Shown piece after piece: positions 1-11,760 of a stretch of DNA of 64,000 nucleotides. The position numbers were made by a program, and so were the translations under genes. Numbering within the stretch: position 1 is the stretch's first letter; the number at the start of each line of letters is the position of its first letter. The notes beneath the pieces are model-generated. The model saw only the letters and a program-made list of their open reading frames with translations, was not told the origin of the DNA and did not search any database. The DNA lies in contig JAIQDT010000028.1 of assembly GCA_021521415.1 (NCBI GenBank), forward strand, positions 657,001 to 721,000, given 5' to 3'. This DNA is from Bidens hawaiensis (taxonomy: Eukaryota > Streptophyta > Magnoliopsida > Asterales > Asteraceae).

Positions 1-221
1 GGGCCTCCATGATGCATACGGGTCGGGTCTTGAGTTGTTTACTTGAAAACGTATGCGTAAAATGCTCGTAGAATGCTCGAAAAGTCCCGGTTTCTTCCTT
101 TCTTTTACCCAAAACCTACAAGATTAATAAATCTATGTAAAACCTATCTAAAACGAGTTAAAACATATAAAATATAATATAATACGTAGATAAAACGTGT
201 GGAAAATACGAGTGTTTTACA
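1..221. other. Unassigned sequence, possible LTR tail
   Basis: No coding sequence is recognisable. The AT-rich stretch ends in GTGTTTTACA at about 212-221, immediately before copia coding sequence starts. This resembles the CA terminus of an LTR, so it may be the right end of an element inserted in copia element A. The window cuts off its left part, so neither the boundary nor a target duplication can be tested. Confidence 0.3.
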
Positions 222-547
222 ACGCATCATCATCAATCAATCAAAGTATGTGCCAGAGATTCTTAACAAGTTCAAGTGCCAAGACTTCAAGACAGTGTCT
301 ACACCAATGGACACACATGAGAAAATGGTACCTAATGAAAAGGGGGAGCCAGTGGACCAGCATGAATATAGGGCAAGATAGGATCACTGATGTATCTCAC
401 AGCATCTAGGCCATATATTAGTTTGCTGTGTGTGTTTGTGCCAGATTCCAAGCTAACCCCAAGGTCTCACATATGCTAGCAGTTAAGAGGATCTTCAGAT
501 ATCTAAAAGGAAAACCAGATTTGGGGATTTGGTATCCAAAGAACCCT
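222..547 (+). pseudogene. pol: Copia element A: reverse transcriptase C-terminal fragment
   Basis: This is the end of a Ty1/copia reverse transcriptase leading into RNase H. Visible landmarks in order are INQSKYVPEIL, STPMDTHEKM, SLMYLTASRP and FRYLKGKPDLGIWYPKNP, all typical of plant copia pol. A frameshift near 377 gives a stop at 379-381, and the later landmarks lie in another frame, so the gene is dead. It is cut at 547 by the gypsy-derived complex starting at 548, and the last five bases (ACCCT) form that insertion's target duplication. RNase H resumes on the same strand at 18,659. The active-site YxDD half of the reverse transcriptase is missing on the left. Confidence 0.88.
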
Positions 548-1554
548 TGTAACATCCAACTTTTGTTAAATAATACATAATAGAAAGTTTGTTATTAACT
601 GTGTGTCGTTAAGTTAGTCGTGTGTTAAGTATTTGGATAATATTTGGAGTAGGAATTGGGAATGGGTGGTGGGACCCATGAAACCCCCCTCTATATAAAC
701 CCAACCACTTCTTCTTTTTCTTTTCTTTTCTCACCCAAACACACACACACTCAAGAAACACACACATACTCTCTCTCTAGCACTCGGATTTAAAATCAAA
801 GCCAAGGAAGGGTGGAATCTCGTGTTTAACATCGTCAAGCAACAAGAATCACGTCCAGATCTGAACTCGAACCCGAAGCAAAAGGTGGGTTTTGGTTTAA
901 ATGGCTAAGTTTTATGGTCAGAATCGTCATGCAAACAGATATAATGATAGATCGGGTTGTAAAATGTAAGAAAAATATAAACTTGGTAAGTTATAACCTC
1001 TTGGGTGCACTTTGTGATAAAAATGTAGTGTTTGGACTTTGAGAGATGGGTTCAGGATCAGGTGCATGGGGTCAGAATGTGTCGAAAGTTGGGAAAGAGT
1101 AAAAATCAGGTCCTGAGGAAGAGCCACGAAGTAAAATGGCTTTAAAATGGTAAAAACGAAGAAAGGAAGGCATTTCGCTTCGCTCAGCCTTGAGAAGCGA
1201 AACAGGCATTTCGTTTCGCTCAGCCATGCGAAGCGAAGCGCTCCCATGCGAAGCGGAGCGCTCCCATGCGAAGCAAAATGAAACCTCCCATGCAAAATTG
1301 TTTAAGTTGTGACCCGATCCATTTTCTGATGCGTTTTTGTTAAAGGACTGTTAACGAAAATAAAATTTTTCCGAGCTGACCTGGCAGCTCAACCCCAGCC
1401 AGGGGCTCTGCCCCTTGGACCCTGATATGGAAGCATCGTAAGGGATCGGATGCCACTTTGGAAGTTGAAGAAGAGATGCGCAAGTTTTACCCGCATTTGT
1501 TTAGTAGTAATGGTTAGGTTTCGGGGACCAAACCTCTTTTAAGGAGGGTAGACT
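548..1554 (+). repeat. LTR-derived tandem unit 1
   Basis: Starts TGTAACATCC. It contains a TATA box (TATATAA, 693-699) followed by a CT- and CA-rich leader, then a minisatellite of TTCGCTTCGC / GCGAAGCGAA blocks (about 1,167-1,275). Next come a GC-rich block, a pol tail ending at 1,517 and a purine-rich tract (about 1,536-1,550). About 1,007 bp. Confidence 0.85.
1428..1517 (+). pseudogene. Gypsy pol C-terminal tail (chromodomain-like), unit 1
   Basis: Thirty codons including a TAG stop. The peptide starts WKHRKGSDAT, continues VEEEMRKFYPHLF and ends SSNG. This matches the C-terminal chromodomain-like end of chromovirus integrases (aromatic, acidic WE-EE pattern, then YP-LF). The second tryptophan position is leucine here. 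It is fused directly to LTR sequence and followed by GGTTTCGGGGACCAAACC and a purine tract, the usual arrangement before a gypsy 3' LTR. Confidence 0.72.
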
Positions 1555-2570
1555 TTTAACATCCAACTTTTGTTAAATAATACATAATAGAAAGTTTGTT
1601 ATTAACTGTGTGTCGTTAAGTTAGTCATGTGTTAAGTATTTGGATAATATTTGGAGTAAGAATTGAGAATGGGTGGTGGGACCCATGAAACCCCCCCTCT
1701 ATATAAACCCAACCACTTCTTCCTTTTCTTTTCTTTTCTCATCCAAACACACACACACACTCAAGAAACACACACATACTCTCTCTCTAGCACTCAGATT
1801 TAAAATCCAAGCCAAGGAAGGGTGGAATCTCGTGTTTAACATCGTCAAGCAACAAGAATCACGTCCTGATCTACGTATTGTCCAGATTTGAACTCGAACC
1901 CGAAGCAAAAGGTGGGTTTCGGTTTTAATGGTTAAGTTTTATGGTTAGGATCGTTATGCAAACAGATATAATGATAGATCGGGTTGTAAAATGTAAGAAA
2001 AATATAAACTTGGTAAGTTATAACCTCTTGGGTGCACTTTGTGATAAAAAGGTGGTGTTTGGACTTTGAGAGATGGGTTTAGGATTAGGTGCATGGGGTC
2101 AGAATGTTTCGAAAGTTGGGAAAGAGTAAAAATCAGGTCCTGAGGAAGAGCCATGAAGTAAAATGGATTTAAAATGGTAAAAACAAAGAAAGGAAGGCAT
2201 TTCGCTTCGCTCAGCCATGCGAAGCGAAACGCTCACATGCGAAGCGAAGCGCTGCGCTCCCATGCGAAGCGAAACGCTCCCATGCGAAGCAAAACGAAAC
2301 CTCCTATGCGAAATTGTTTAAGTTGTGACCCGATCCATTTCCTGATGCGTTTTTGTTAAAGGACTGTTAACGAAAATAAAATTTTTCCGACCTGACCTGG
2401 CAGCTCAACCCCAGCCAGGGGCTCTGCCCCTTGGACCCTGATATGGAAGCACCGTAAGGGATCGGATGCCACATGGGAAGTTGAAGAAGAGATGCACAAG
2501 TTTTACCCGCATTTGTTTAGTAGTAATGGTTAGGTTTCGGGAACGAAACCTCTTTTAAGGAGGGTAGGCT
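1555..2570 (+). repeat. LTR-derived tandem unit 2
   Basis: Same organisation as unit 1; TATATAA at 1,700-1,706. Its first bases are TTTAACATCC, so the LTR 5' dinucleotide is mutated. It ends with the purine tract AAGGAGGGTAGGCT just before the target duplication of the nested gypsy. About 1,016 bp. Confidence 0.85.
2444..2533 (+). pseudogene. Gypsy pol C-terminal tail, unit 2
   Basis: A 30-codon open segment with both conserved tryptophans (WKHRKGSDATWEVEEEM) and ending in TAG. One residue differs from unit 1 downstream (HKFYPHLF rather than RKFYPHLF). The open frame and codon spacing are kept in all four copies although the fragment cannot encode a functional protein. Confidence 0.72.
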
Positions 2571-2575
2571 TGTAA

Positions 2576-5500
2576 TGTAACATTCATGACAAAACCGGAT
2601 ATACCTCAGTTTTCACAAATCATATAAGCAAATAAACGCTTATTACGTAACGAACGAGCGATTAACCGAATGGGTCGGCTTATGACCCAGATATCCCGGG
2701 GGGGCATCTATAAGTGATATACGTCTAATCTAAGCTAAAATATTGGTAATATGGCCTTAGTTCGATAGCAAACAAGTTAAACGAAAACATGCTCGTTTAA
2801 CTACCCGCTATAGATTTAAACGCGAAAGATAGTTACAAACCAAGCATTGTATCATCCGTTAAGCCCAAAAAGACTTACCAAACACTTAATTGAAATGTTT
2901 TAAGCGACCCGTGAAAATATTTTTGATTTTTACAAACGTATAGTATGTTTTTATAATTTTACACAAAACTAGCCGAAAAACACGCGTTTTCGCACTGTTT
3001 GTCGTACCCGATAAATTTTTCACGCCAAAAACCGAAACCGAACTAAATTTAGACTTGGCTTTCACGTTTGGGCTGGTAAATTTATTAGATTGGGCCAAAA
3101 TGGGCCATGGGAGGCCCAGTAACTCTTCTCGGCCGCAAGTTAAGGGAAACCACCCTTGATTGTTTTTTTTCACACTTTAAGTTGTTGTAAGATATTTTTC
3201 TTTATCTTATCATCTTCAAAACTGATAAGAAACTCTGGAGTTTCACACACACATAAATTCCAAGGTATTATGGTTAATTTTTTTTGTCATTTAAGCTTTG
3301 TTAAACATGGTATTTACATAAAACTTGAACTTTGATTACCAAAAAATATCCCTAACCATGCGAAAACCCTAAAAATGGTCCGAAAATATACTTTGATCAT
3401 ACACATGGTTAGGAACCTGGTTTGATAGTTTTTTTGGCCATAAACATGGATTAAAGGGTTGAAACGGCGTTTTTACGGTTCAAAAGTTCGTTTTTGTGCA
3501 CTAGCCGAAACCCTAAGTTAAGGGCTGTTATGTTGATGAAAAATTGCTTGGTTTGTGATATAGGACTTGTATCTAGCCTACATAGGAGCACAGGAACTTG
3601 AAACGTTGATTAGAAAGGCGGAAAAAAACCAAAACCGCTAAGGTAATGCCGAAACACTTGCTTACGGGCTGTTTAGGTTAAGGTTCTGATGTGCATATTA
3701 TTAGGCCTTGAAATTTTTCAGGAACATCAGGGACCATGTCATTGAGTCCCTGTTCAAATTTGGTAATTTTTCGACCATCCGAGAATATTTGGCGAATTTA
3801 TTACTGAATTGGGACATTTATTTGTGACAAATATTTAAACTAATTGAAAAATTATGAAAATTTTCAGGGAACTCAGATTTAATGTATTTAAAAAACATAT
3901 GAATTTTGGGATCATTTGGAGAAGTCTAAGGGTGTTTTGTACATATGCGTTCGTGTGAATTTTTATAGCCGAAAAGAATATTGCACGAGCTTTTTATATT
4001 CTGGAATTGATACAGGTTGTTTTGGGATATAATTTGAGTATTTAGGAATTTTTTTGGAATTTTTGGAAATTGTTTGAGATAAACGGACGATTTTCAAAAG
4101 AAATATAGCTGATAAAATGAATTTTTATAAATTAATAAATCAGTAAATAATTCCATAAATATTTTTATAAAAATCTACAAATTTTAATTGATAAGTGGAT
4201 AAATTTTCATAATTTAATGATTAACGGTTAATTAATTATGCTAATTTAAAGATTAAACAAATTCAGTTTTTATAAAAACTGGCAAGTTCGTGACTAACAA
4301 ACCTGCGGGAATATCAAAACACCAAGAGTGATCAAAAATCATATTTTTGGATTAATTAAGTAAAAAACGAAATTTTCTATGAGAAACCTGGACAATCCAG
4401 ATAGATTGTGCGCCCCTTCTTAAATCAAACTGAATAAACGGAAACGGGCCCCGTGGCTAATCCGGGACCCCAGTATGTGATCCTTCTTTATAACTTAATA
4501 ATTTTATTAACCAATACATTTACCCAAGCTTACTTCCCCATAACTATTTTCTGAACGCGTAAACGAACAACTTGGCGGGAATCTGAGCCAAGTTCGGTTT
4601 CAAGTATTAGACATTGAACAACATCACAACCTAAGCCTATTGCCACTTTCTGGGTGTTCCAACTATACCCAGATTAGTTATACAGCCCAGTTTAGTATTG
4701 AGATTATAATAATATTAAAATATTAATATTATTATAAAATTGATTATAGGGACCAGTAATTACGAGACGAGCAAACCCTGGACTGTTACACTACTGATTA
4801 CTGATTAAACGGTGAGTTTCATGACCCCACTTTTAAATTGCCTTTACGAACTTTTGGGGTGAAAAACATGTTGATACATATCTATATATACTCTGAATTG
4901 TTTGATGATGGGAATTATCTAAGTGCTAACACATGAAAGTCCCCACGAACACAGTGATTAACTTCGAGCCGGTGGCTTGTGAATAGTACTATTGGTTTGA
5001 CAAACCCAAACGGAATCGACCTGGTTTCCGTGTCACATAGCGCCGTTTGCACATGGCCATACTTATATAAACAGGCTATGTAGTGTTAGACATAGCTACC
5101 GGAGCATGTTGTGGGCGGAAGGGGAGCCACAGTGGTTGATTGAGCGTGGGAAATGGATGCACGCAGCACAGAAAGTCAAGGCTTCACTGTAGCTTAGCAT
5201 ACTTACATCATAAACATACAAACAAACGTACATGTGAACGTACATATATACATACTTGCGTACTTACAACTGTGATTGTTGTGTGCACAACTGATTTTTG
5301 AAACTCGTGAAACTCACCAACTATTTGTAGTTGACCCGTTTTAACATGTTTTTTAGGTACTGGATTGGATTAGAAAGTCAATATGCTACGTGTTTGACTT
5401 GCGATCAATGCTGGGTGAATTGATGCAAGTATGCTAGTAAGAAGTAAAGTCGCTTAATGAGCTGGATCTAGTTTGTATCACCTAGTTGTAAACAAAGTTA

Positions 5501-5621
5501 GATCGATGTAAAATATTGTAAACTAGTTTGTATTATTCTTTATAAACAATGTGGTTGATGCCAGAGGTGTCTGTTACATTTCCGTTTTACGCTTCCGCAA
5601 ATCGCTCAACGGGGTGTGACA
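2576..5621 (+). repeat. Gypsy 5' LTR
   Basis: Starts TGTAACATTC and ends CGGGGTGTGACA; 3,046 bp. It is alignable with the 3' LTR at 11,761 and with the solo LTR at 45,838. Small ORFs such as the one at 2,886-3,173 (-) recur in the related LTRs only because the LTR DNA is repeated. Confidence 0.92.
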
Positions 5622-5626
5622 GAAGT

Positions 5627-5639
5627 TGGTATCAATGCC
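5627..5639 (+). other. Primer binding site of the nested gypsy
   Basis: TGGTATCAATGCC lies six bases after the 5' LTR end. It is the usual initiator-methionine tRNA primer site with small changes in the middle. Confidence 0.75.
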
Positions 5640-7437
5640 ATTGGTTATAAAGGATTAGGTTATCCCTTAGGGTACCTAAAATATAACCGTAGGCTCGATT
5701 AACTCTGGGAAATATTTAAATAATAAATTAATATTATATACTGATGGATGCCAGGATGAACTTGTTGGGCAAGTGAGTTATTGTGGTCCGGAACATAATA
5801 ACAGACTTGCTTGTACGAGGGAATTCGGGGAGAAGTCGCGGAACGTACGGGTAGGTAAAAATGGCAACATATGTGTATAAAAAGTAATACTGAATATGTA
5901 TGTATACATATATAACACGCATACGTGCTTATCTGGAACAAGGTGTACGAATACGTGTATGTACTGCACTGTTGATAATACTAAGTCTCCGTGTAACGAA
6001 TATTATATTCGATTATAATCAATATTAATTTAAAATTGTATTTTATTAAAAATAATATTATATTTTATCGTAATTAATAATATATCTGATCATAACAAAT
6101 AAAATATTTTATTTGGCAATAAGTAATAATATTCTTTACTCTGATTCCTTTGGTTAAAAAAATATTATTTTTATAACAAATTGTTGAACTGAAGTTGTCG
6201 AGATCACTAGCCTCATATCAGATGAAGAACTGGTGTTACCTATAAGCAAGAATTTTGATAAAGCTTTATCGAGTTTAAATTGAATCTTATTGAATGATCG
6301 AACCACAGACCGTGAGTAAATTCAAGGCCCATAAGAAACCGTGGAAGGTGTGATCTACATACGTTTATCTTAAGGGAATACAACATTTCTGATTCAGGCC
6401 TAATCTTTATCTCATATACCAGATTCTAACAGTAAACTGAACTATTTTCTAGTCATCTTTCCACTTCCGTTGTTCAAAAATAAACACTACTTCTAAGAAA
6501 ATACCTAGTAAAGTATATGGTTTATCAAATTATAAATATAATAACTATCTTATTGAATTTTCAATAATATAACAAACAGTGACCCCCTACATATATCATA
6601 CACCAACTTTAAAAATAATAATTCCTTTATATCTTACTAGTATTACCGACCTTGATTAACCCTCCTTAACTAATAAACTTATCAAAACACCTGTGTACGA
6701 GTATCTCCAACCACTCCTATATTGTTGCCACTCCGATCGATTTATCATAGAAGAGAGACCCCATGCTTGCGGATCAATGACGTGTCCTGGCTTGTAGAGA
6801 ACATAGTTACTCCCAACTAATAAATCATCATTTGTGGTAGACCCAGGATACTTGCGGGAACAGAATAATTCGGTGAAAGAATATTTTCTAATTATATTTT
6901 ATAACATCCAAAGGTCAAGAGGAATATACAAATGCCTCCCGACTACAACATACTGTTTAAACTCATAACGAACAAATGTCTACTTACGGGAGAGACAGGA
7001 TAAAACAGTTACCCAATGGTGGGATTACATCTGAATAATTGTTGTACAAGTTGTGAACTATTCGTGATTGTTAAAATGTATGCTTGGATAGACAAGGATA
7101 GTGTGACAATGTTGTGTATAGTTAGATACTCCATGCAAGCATTTGGTAGTGTGCTATGCTGATATGGGAGACGATTTGGATCTATTAGTACAAACATTGA
7201 CCCTTACCGGGTTAAAGTTACTTATTACGGGATGACAATTTTTGATATATGCATGCAAACAATAGCCTTAACAGGCTAAGTCTATGCACTATCCTGGGTA
7301 TATGGATATTCGATTCGGTGTGTGTAATACGAGTCTGCTATTTGAATTACCTGAATGTTAGCGAATGTGATTCCCTGTGCAATGAGTTATAGGGAAAATT
7401 ACTATTATGTGAGGTTTAGTTGTTTATCATTATAGAA
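5640..7437 (+). other. Gypsy leader, non-coding
   Basis: Sequence between the primer site and the gag start. It is AT-rich, with no conserved domain and only short chance ORFs. Confidence 0.6.
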
Positions 7438-8400
7438 TGGCCCCTAAGAAAACAAACACGTGATTTGAGGCAGATGTGGCCGAAATGGTTGTTCGGAAAT
7501 TGCAGATAGTAACACTGACAATCGTAGCGCGATTCGCTACCGGCATTAATACGATAATGAATACAAATTAAATGCCAAACACCAATACGACCGCGAATAT
7601 TAATTAGCCGCCCAATACTAATACAGTTATAAATGTTATTTTAAGGATAAATACGAACATTGTCACGAATAATACTCACCCATTGAGCACTAATGCTACT
7701 ACCGATAATGATAATTTCCCTCACTAGATGCCATTGGCAACAAAAATCTTTTACCGAACATGAATACTAGTTGTAACAACCGTGATCTTTCACGACGGGA
7801 ATACTCGTTTGAACGATTTAAGTTTTGCAAATATGTAAATTTTAGTGGTACTAAAGAATCAAATGGGTTGGTAAAAGGAATCGAAGCGGTAAAATCTTTT
7901 ATCAATACCGGAAATTGATCGTCACATATGTGATAAATAACGATTGTACAAATTCGGGAACAAGAGGCAACCAACCGTATGACTTGGACAAAACTTAAAA
8001 TCCTTTTATTAAAACATTTTCGTCCAATGATTGAAATCTAGAAATTAGAATATGAACTTAGGAAACTCACAACAAAAGGTGCGGGTTAATTGGGATACGT
8101 GAACGGTTTTAACGATCTGGCTCGACTGGTGCCATGGTTGGTAGCCCGAAAGTAGAGACTTTAGCTATTTCAGTTAACTACTTAGCTTCTGAGAATGCTA
8201 CGATACGAGCTGTTGTGATAGATTTTGATTTGGTTAGAAATAAGATATCTAGGAAGCTCGGGGAATTCATAGAGTACAAAACGAACTTATCACGAATTAG
8301 GGGTACAAGAACTAAAACAAATTAAACATGCGCGCCCTATAACTCAAAATACCACGGCGATTAACTTTAGTTCAGAATGAAACGTATACAATGAACCTTC
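7438..8400 (+). pseudogene. gag: Gypsy gag remnant
   Basis: A start-like MAPKKTNT at 7,438 is followed at once by a stop. The continuing frame reads FEADVAEMVVRKL, matching the usual start of plant gypsy gag. Around 7,795-7,920 a shifted frame reads FERFKFCKYVNFSGT and then GLVKGIEAV, which is the start of the gag capsid domain. The intervening asparagine/threonine-rich stretch is full of stops. No zinc knuckle could be made out. The right boundary is approximate. Confidence 0.65.
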
Positions 8401-8969
8401 GCCAAAGGGTATGCCAAATAAAGGCATGTCTTAAAAGCAGGAGGATTGAATACTATATTTATACCTGTGGAACCTTTATGAACACTGTAAACCGATAGTT
8501 CTAACCTCACCACTTACAGTTACCCTAATCGTAACTAATTCATCCCACCACCTACAACAAACCATCATGTTACTATGAGTGTCGCCGTACGAGATGCTCC
8601 AAAAAGAACTGTCCCTAGTTAAGCCAAGAACAAACGTTGACGTCTAACTCGGCTGGTGGCCGTGATTAGTGATTGATTCAGATAGAGCACGACAATACTT
8701 AATTGTGGTGAAAGAATACATTCGTAATTCATGATTAAAACACCTTAGTCTCGGTTGATATAGGAAACGATAGAAGTCTTATTCCTACTAACTTCTTATC
8801 CTTGGAAAATATACCGGTTAGTGGACTAACAGATCCCTATGCTATCGAATGCGCTAACGATAAAATTATAACTGTTAACCAAAAATTCTAAAACTATCCT
8901 AGTAACCTAAACAAACAACCATTTTATTGATCTACTCCCGGTATAGTTGGGAAGCGTTGATATAATTGT

Positions 8970-9890
8970 CAGTATGGGTTGAGTAGCTAAATGGCAAGCG
9001 GAAATCATGTGTAATGACTAGAGAGTTAAAATTCCTTTCTCGGATGACGAAACGATCATGGTACAAGGAGAGAAGTCTGGTTCAATACTACCTCTTGTGT
9101 CCCATCTCAAAATGTGGAAGTGTTTATGGCGTCTATAGCAAACGTAACCGTAAAGAATCCCGGTGAAAAACACATAGAAGATATCCTCGGGGTACATGAA
9201 TACTCTGATGTCCTTTCTAATAAACTACCCGGAATACCACTATCCGACAAGTTGAACTCCAAACTGACCTAACCTTAGGGGCATCTCCTTTTACCAATGC
9301 ACCTTATTGTTTGGCATTCTCCGAAATGCAAGGACTAATTACTCAGTTACAAGAATTATTAGATACGGGCTTTATGGGACTTGGCTACCATCAGTGGGGA
9401 GCACCAGTGTTGTTGGTAAAAAAAAAAAAATTTAGGATGTGCGTTGATTACTGGAAACTACACAAATTTCCATAAAAAAAACCAATGTCCCTCCCATAAT
9501 TAGGTGGTTAGTTCAATCAAATCCAAGAGGCGAACTAATTCTTGAAAATCGACCTCTGACCCCGCTATCTTCAAGTTAAAACCCAAAAGGAAGATGTGTC
9601 TAAAACGAAGTTTCGAGATCGGTATGGTCATTATGAACCTTTAGTTATGCCCTTCGGTCTAACTAATGCACCCACAGTTGTCATGAATCTCATGAACTGA
9701 GTAAGTAAATCGTAACTTCACAAATTCCTTATAACGTTATTAATGACCTCCTGATATATTTGAAGATCAAGAAGGAACACGAGCAACATTCACGAACAAT
9801 CTTGGAGATCTTGGGGCAGGAGAAATTGTATATTGAGATGTTCAAGTGTGAATTTTGGCTATGAGTAGTATGATTCTTAGGACACGTTAG
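8970..9890 (+). pseudogene. pol: Gypsy protease-end and reverse transcriptase remnant
   Basis: Readable in several frames: KWQAEIMCND and MVQGEKSG (end of the protease/linker, 8,990-9,080); a run ending in an EYSDV-type segment (about 9,175-9,240); FRMCVDYWKLHK (9,430-9,470); then, after a disrupted part, [19 protein letters not shown] with TNAP (about 9,600-9,675) and the region after the YxDD site (LLIYLKIKKEHEQH, 9,750-9,790). These are standard Ty3/gypsy reverse transcriptase landmarks. The catalytic aspartate pair is altered, and stops and frameshifts are dense, so no enzyme can be made. Confidence 0.85.
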
Positions 9891-11745
9891 TAGTTGACAC
9901 GGAATTCACATACACCTGAGCAAAACAGGTAAACACCAGAGTCACCAAAAGAAATTCGACAAATTTTGGAATTAGTTGGGTATTACCGACGCCTTATTGG
10001 AAATCCAGTATCGCCCAACCTTTAACCCTCTTAACCCAAAAAGCACCTAGTTTATGATTGGGAAGAAGGATAAGAAATGGTTTTTCAATTGTTAAGATAT
10101 AAACTTTGGCAAACTCCTATTTTAGGTCTCCCAAAAAGGGGCTAATGATCTTGTAATCTATTGTGATACGTCCCAAGAAGAATTAGAATGCGTACTAAAG
10201 TAGAGAAACAGCGGTATAAAATACACTTCCTGACAATCGAAAACACACAAGAAAAATTACATTTTCCTTCACCCGGAGTATGGAACGATTTCTTTTACAC
10301 CTATGTCATGGGAATACTACCTTTATGCTTTACAAAAGCCTATGACCTACAATTGATCTAACAAAACTGACTATGGGTTAGGAAGGACGAGTGGAGGCGT
10401 GGAACAATTGTAATTAAGAAAAATCAATGCTTCAAGAGGAAGGGATAAAAATTAAACATTGGAAAGTACGGGTATTTGAAATGATTGTTAGACAAACATT
10501 ATCGGGCATATTCATATCGCCCAGAAGAAAGCCTTAAGAGTATAACATTTAGAAAACAAAATCTTGTACGGGAACGATAATAATTTCGGAAAGGAAACCG
10601 ATGAAATTCTATACCTCCAACAAACCGAGTCTAGAATTAACTAAAACAGAGTATCAAGAACCCTCTGAAATGCTACAACAACCGGAAACACCCGATGGAA
10701 GTGAGAATAGATTACTATGAGCTTCGTAACACCCTTTCGTAAATCAACCCTAAGAGCGCGGTATAGTCCAGGTACTAGTTAAACCACTAACTTAAATTGC
10801 ATATTCTCTCCCGATCCATAAGAACTACACGACTGAACGGCACGCCTACAATTATGTCAACAAAATCAAACCTCGTCATGGTATGTCTATTTCAATTACT
10901 TCAGAATGAAATAGTCATTTCACCTCTTAGGTTTTAACAAACTTAGGAAACCGAATCGGTTTAAGAATGCTGACCTGTCATTCCCAACTAAACGATCGAT
11001 CTGAGCAAACAATACAGACATTGGGAGAATTACATTGCAACTGTATATTGAATCTTGGAAAAAAAAAATTAAGACCAGCATTCTCACTGGTCTAACCCTC
11101 GTAAACTAATAGTTACCATAATATTATACGAGCGACACTGTAACTGGTACAACACGAGCAAGAATATAAATCGTTACCTTAATAGGCTATAAGTTAGTAA
11201 CGCTTAAATGTAAAATCCAATTCGATTCCAGAAATCACAGATAAACCTTGTTGAATTCAAACAAACTGAAAATTCGCATAAGACTAATAGAAGAACTATA
11301 CCGAGGTACGTACTGAATTATTGACCCTTGAAAAGTGCTATTCGACTTGAGGAAACTAATAAGTTGACAGCGAAATACATAGAACTATACGAGGTTACCT
11401 CGAGAATTACACCCGTAGCATATTGAATAAACTATCTCTAGAATTGAGTTCATTCCCAATTTTAATTCTACTATCAAATTTCTTATATACAGAAACAAAC
11501 AAGTGCCTTATTGATGAGGCAGAGATAATGCCACTTGAAAACTACTACATAACTGAATTTGTTAAGAACATGTATAAATAATGGACGGGAAAATCAAACA
11601 GTTACGACTCAATAAAAATTCCAAGGATCAAATTTCGGTAAAATCCACAACGGGGAAACAAATATATTTGAAAACGAAAACAAATACTCCTGTTTGTCCC
11701 TAAGGAACGTATAATTGGCAGATTGAATTTCGGGGACGAAATTTC
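9891..11745 (+). pseudogene. pol: Gypsy RNase H remnant and decayed integrase region
   Basis: LGHVSS-like and GYYRR-like motifs (about 9,880-9,990) lead into RNase H. A readable segment, NDLVIYCDTSQEELECVL, lies at about 10,140-10,200. Beyond about 10,400 the expected integrase region is too decayed for me to identify an HHCC or DDE motif, so integrase is assigned by position only. The region ends at the polypurine tract. Confidence 0.6.
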
Positions 11746-11760
11746 TTAACGGGGGGAGAA
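11746..11760 (+). other. Polypurine tract of the nested gypsy
   Basis: TTAACGGGGGGAGAA directly abuts the 3' LTR and is preceded by CGGGGACGAAATTTC, the usual gypsy pre-tract sequence. Confidence 0.85.

Noticed and set aside
927..1295. Minus-strand ORFs rich in Ser/Phe/Leu in the array units (also 14,598-14,994 and 15,742-16,075)
   Set aside because: They arise from the GCGAAGCGAA minisatellite and recur only because the unit is repeated; no domain or start context.
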